Assembly: GCF_002135375.1 (NCBI RefSeq)
Contig: NZ_NEGH01000003.1
Span: forward strand, 1 to 64,000
Length of the DNA: 64,000 nucleotides
From: Acinetobacter sp. ANC 4558
Lineage (GTDB): Bacteria; Pseudomonadota; Gammaproteobacteria; Pseudomonadales; Moraxellaceae
Direction: 5' to 3'
Below are positions 63,081-64,000 of the stretch, in pieces. Both the position numbers and the translations under genes were made by a program. How positions within the stretch are numbered: the stretch's first letter is position 1; each line of letters begins with the position of its first letter. The notes under the pieces were generated by a model, which did not search any database, was not told the origin of the DNA, and saw nothing but the letters and a program-made list of their open reading frames with translations.

Positions 63081-64000
63081 TTAACTGGCAATCTCGATTG
63101 TACTTGCACCAGCACCAATAGCTTTCACTTGAATCTGTACCGGTATTCTTTCATGCATTTCTTGAATATGTGAAATAAGCACCACTTTACGACCTTGGCT
63201 TTGGAGTTGATCTAGTGCGTTCATAACCAAGTGTAAAGAAGAGGCATCGAGGGTTCCAAAACCTTCATCAATAAATAAAGATTCAATTTTCATGGAGCCA
63301 GAAGCCATATTGGCAATCGCTAAAGATAAGGCGAGTGCTGTTAAGAATGACTCACCACCAGAAAGTGATGACACAGAACGTGTTTCTCCATCCATATCAT
63401 GATCGACAATTGCCAAACTTAATGAATGATCTAAACGTTTTAAGGTATAACGCTGAGAAAGTATTGCCAATTGTTGGTTGGCATATTCAATGAGAATATC
63501 TAAGTTATATTGCTGAGCATAATCACGAAATTTTTTACCATTCGCATCGCCCATTAAGCCAGAAATTTTATTCCATCGATGTTCTTCTTGTTGAATCTGT
63601 TGAATTTGATCATAAAACTTTTTTTGTTTATCTAAATTGTTTTGATGAAGTTTAAGTTTGAGTTGAACACTGTCACGAACCTCTTGTATTTGTAGCATAT
63701 GTTCTTGAACTTCACTCAGCTGAGTTTGTAGTGGGATACGTTCAATGGCAGGTTGTAATAGAAGATGTTGCTGATATTGCTCTTGAATGGTTTTAAAAGC
63801 AGTTTTAGCATCATTAAGTGCACGTTCTAGCTGTTGCACAGATATACGTATTTGCTGTGCTTGTTCAGTTTGAATGTTCAGTAGTTGGTTTAATTGCGCA
63901 CAGTCAAACTCAGGATGACGAGTGAGCCAATTTTGTACTTCGGACAAAATATTCTGTAGTTGTGCTTTCAGTTGCTGATTTTGTATTTGCAGTTGATCGA
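63081..64000 (-). CDS. sbcC: Exonuclease subunit SbcC, C-terminal part (gene continues beyond the window)
   Basis: The frame is open from 63998 to the stop at 63081 (306 residues visible) with no start codon need, so the gene runs off the right edge. It ends in the ABC-type ATPase half: SVSSLSGGESFLTALALSLAIAN (signature), ESLFIDEGFGTLDASSL (Walker B and D loop) and VVLISHIQEMHER. The preceding ~180 residues are Gln-rich coiled coil. SbcC pairs with the SbcD nuclease to cut hairpins and other DNA ends; sbcD is expected to the right. Confidence 0.95.
   Translation of the reverse strand, partial: DQLQIQNQQLKAQLQNILSEVQNWLTRHPEFDCAQLNQLLNIQTEQAQQIRISVQQLERALNDAKTAFKTIQEQYQQHLLLQPAIERIPLQTQLSEVQEHMLQIQEVRDSVQLKLKLHQNNLDKQKKFYDQIQQIQQEEHRWNKISGLMGDANGKKFRDYAQQYNLDILIEYANQQLAILSQRYTLKRLDHSLSLAIVDHDMDGETRSVSSLSGGESFLTALALSLAIANMASGSMKIESLFIDEGFGTLDASSLHLVMNALDQLQSQGRKVVLISHIQEMHERIPVQIQVKAIGAGASTIEIAS

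Overview
The window looks like ordinary chromosome of an Acinetobacter-type gammaproteobacterium. This is inferred from low GC content, AT-rich intergenic DNA with short U-tailed terminators, and gene families typical of the Moraxellaceae (HemJ, LrgAB, a PA4642-family protein, a methyltransferase with a regulatory domain beside TrxB, Rep/Dut/phosphomannomutase/ArgB in a row). I see no insertion sequence, prophage, integron, CRISPR array or tRNA gene. Apart from the 5S gene of an rRNA operon whose 16S and 23S lie outside the window, it is nearly all protein-coding.

Layout. 1-270: 23S-5S spacer, 5S rRNA and terminator. 270-1600: remains of an autotransporter gene with many in-frame stops. 1634-4735 (minus): a membrane protein of unknown function, sspB, sspA, a decayed small secreted protein (plus strand), rpsI and rplM. 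5285-7968 (plus): pdxA-ksgA-apaH. 8087-19475: a glycosyltransferase-like protein, lrgBA, hflX, a PlsC-type acyltransferase, a cardiolipin-synthase-like lipoprotein, a metallophosphoesterase, an MHS transporter, a hemolysin III family protein, a methyltransferase, a GNAT protein and a small repeat-bearing secreted protein. 19767-25026: a GntR regulator divergent from a four-gene operon that fits L-fuconate (sugar acid) breakdown. 25299-30590: a NERD protein, thiD, a HAD phosphatase, a broken MHS transporter, hemJ and fabB. 30591-36743: an EcsC-family gene, then the str operon rpsL-rpsG-fusA-tuf. 36885-41720: rimI, the tRNA-dependent transferases bpt and aat, a two-domain methyltransferase and trxB. 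41961-50404: ftsK, an AEC transporter, a PA4642-family protein, minEDC, a voltage-sensor-like membrane protein and a YihG-like acyltransferase. 50635-56464: an OmpA-like lipoprotein, rep, dut, a phosphomannomutase and argB. 56584-64000: an OlsB-like acyltransferase, a class II amidotransferase, an NSS-like membrane protein, rnfH, bamE, fur, pilT, yggS and the 3' part of sbcC.

How genes work together. Three themes recur: translation (S9, L13, S12, S7, EF-G, EF-Tu, KsgA, RimI, HflX), cell division and envelope (FtsK, MinCDE, BamE, LrgAB, acyltransferases, cardiolipin synthase-like protein), and protein turnover (SspB, Aat, Bpt). The one clear accessory catabolic unit is the sugar-acid operon, with three copies of a TGGTCTwGCCA motif in its divergent control region.

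The most interesting non-coding signals are in the str operon. There is a terminator-like hairpin at the predicted 5' end of the rpsL transcript. The rpsL-rpsG gap holds a hairpin whose 8-nt loop is perfectly complementary to a segment just before rpsG (a possible pseudoknot). The rpsG-fusA gap holds a 20-codon ORF with a good ribosome-binding site, whose first codons can pair with one arm of a hairpin ahead of fusA. These are predictions from base complementarity only. Several perfect 12-19 bp inverted repeats and three decayed genes complete the unexplained structure.
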